64,000 nucleotides of DNA from the NCBI RefSeq assembly GCF_014287515.2, contig NZ_CP092473.1:2011001-2075000 (forward strand), written 5' to 3'. The notes under the pieces are model-generated. The model was given only the letters and a program-made list of their open reading frames with translations. It did no database searches and was not told the DNA's origin. Each line of letters begins with the position of its first letter. Position 1 is the stretch's first letter. This DNA is from Roseburia rectibacter (GTDB lineage Bacteria > Bacillota > Clostridia > Lachnospirales > Lachnospiraceae). Of this stretch, positions 63,605 to 64,000 are shown piece by piece. A program made the position numbers and the translations under genes.

Positions 63605-63931
63605 TTATGCAAAAATCGTCTCATATGTTTCCATCATGGAAATCATATTCGTAAGCATATCAAGTGTTTCGAGTTCCTTATCCGTACAGAATTTCCGGAG
63701 ATCGTTCAGCATAGCAAGCGTGGAATTTTCTTCTTCGCTGACAGAGCACATAGACATGACTTTATCTTCCTGATTAAATACCTGGATGGTATTCTGTAAT
63801 TCCATATATTTGATCAGAATGGCAAATTGTTTTTTCTGGTCGCCTTTCATATAAGGAATTGCTGTTTTTAACATCTGCAGTTCTCGGGTCTGTGTCATAT
63901 TATCAAATGGCGTGAATGAATTTTGTTCCAT
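63605..63931 (-). CDS. small helical protein, likely in operon with the 63297 gene
   Basis: This is a 108-residue soluble, helix-rich protein (LKTAIPYMKGDQKKQFAIL, STLAMLNDLRKFCTDKELE). No family is recognised. GGAG is 6 nt before the ATG at 63931; an in-frame ATG 12 nt earlier overlaps that site. It is upstream of the other small gene on the same strand. It may be the 3' part of a longer operon entering from the right edge. Confidence 0.7.
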   Translation of the reverse strand: MEQNSFTPFDNMTQTRELQMLKTAIPYMKGDQKKQFAILIKYMELQNTIQVFNQEDKVMSMCSVSEEENSTLAMLNDLRKFCTDKELETLDMLTNMISMMETYETIFA

Positions 63932-64000
63932 AAAAATCTCCATTCTTGTGTGTGAAAAAAGTTTTTTTCACTCGAATGCCTTTTTCTTTCAGTTTATGAA

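Noticed and set aside
1..64000. Prophage, insertion sequence or integrative element
   Set aside because: No transposase, integrase, phage structural gene or tRNA attachment site was seen in the window.

Overview
The window reads as a chromosomal segment of a motile, anaerobic, low-to-mid GC Firmicute, most likely Lachnospiraceae close to Roseburia/Agathobacter. Supporting signs are a clostridial-order Rnf cluster (rnfCDGEAB), a Na+-translocating biotin decarboxylase operon, ATP-dependent PEP carboxykinase, a Phe T-box leader, a Firmicute-type 6S RNA, scpAB, a SpoIID-domain protein, and many chemotaxis and c-di-GMP proteins. I infer the family from content; no rRNA is present. I see no insertion sequence, prophage, CRISPR array or tRNA gene. 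Genes are dense, mostly on the plus strand, and most units end in clear hairpin terminators, several shared by convergent genes.

Layout: 0-7.3 kb carries a partial DUF1538 membrane protein, a subtilase, cardiolipin synthase, and two D,D-carboxypeptidases flanking scpA-scpB. 7.3-12.8 kb is a five-gene biotin/Na+ decarboxylase operon containing two different carboxyltransferase subunits. 12.8-21.8 kb has an ABC exporter, an RpiR regulator with a BaiN-like flavoprotein, cmk-ispH-rpsA, cheR and a YprB-like nuclease. 22-27.3 kb is the Rnf complex. 27.4-31.9 kb has an H-cluster/chemoreceptor fusion, a membrane chemoreceptor and an AP2-domain protein. 32-45 kb has thrC, a CheY/CheX-like pair, a two-component system, gltA, cdd, a FIST plus soluble chemoreceptor operon, pckA, and a nucleotidase/guanylate-kinase-like fusion. 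45-53.6 kb has the 6S RNA, a strange degenerate repeat array, a SpoIID-domain protein, a YihY protein, the T-box with pheST, queA and a PilZ protein. 54-64 kb has a repeat-rich lipoprotein, an AAA-ATPase/PD-(D/E)XK protein, tyrA, a divergent EF-G, a secreted InlB-repeat protein and two small conserved-looking proteins.

Several parts fit one energy economy. Rnf would move electrons from ferredoxin to NAD+ and pump ions, and the decarboxylase operon would pump Na+ from oxaloacetate and/or acyl-CoA decarboxylation. PEP carboxykinase and citrate synthase would draw on the same oxaloacetate pool. The H-cluster chemoreceptor beside rnf could report redox or H2 state to the chemotaxis machinery. The strongest candidates for something new are the H-cluster chemoreceptor, the dual-carboxyltransferase operon, the three-repeat MshEN/CheX-like protein, the AP2/HNH-remnant protein, the nucleotidase-GMK-like fusion, and the repeat array between the 6S RNA and its downstream hairpin.
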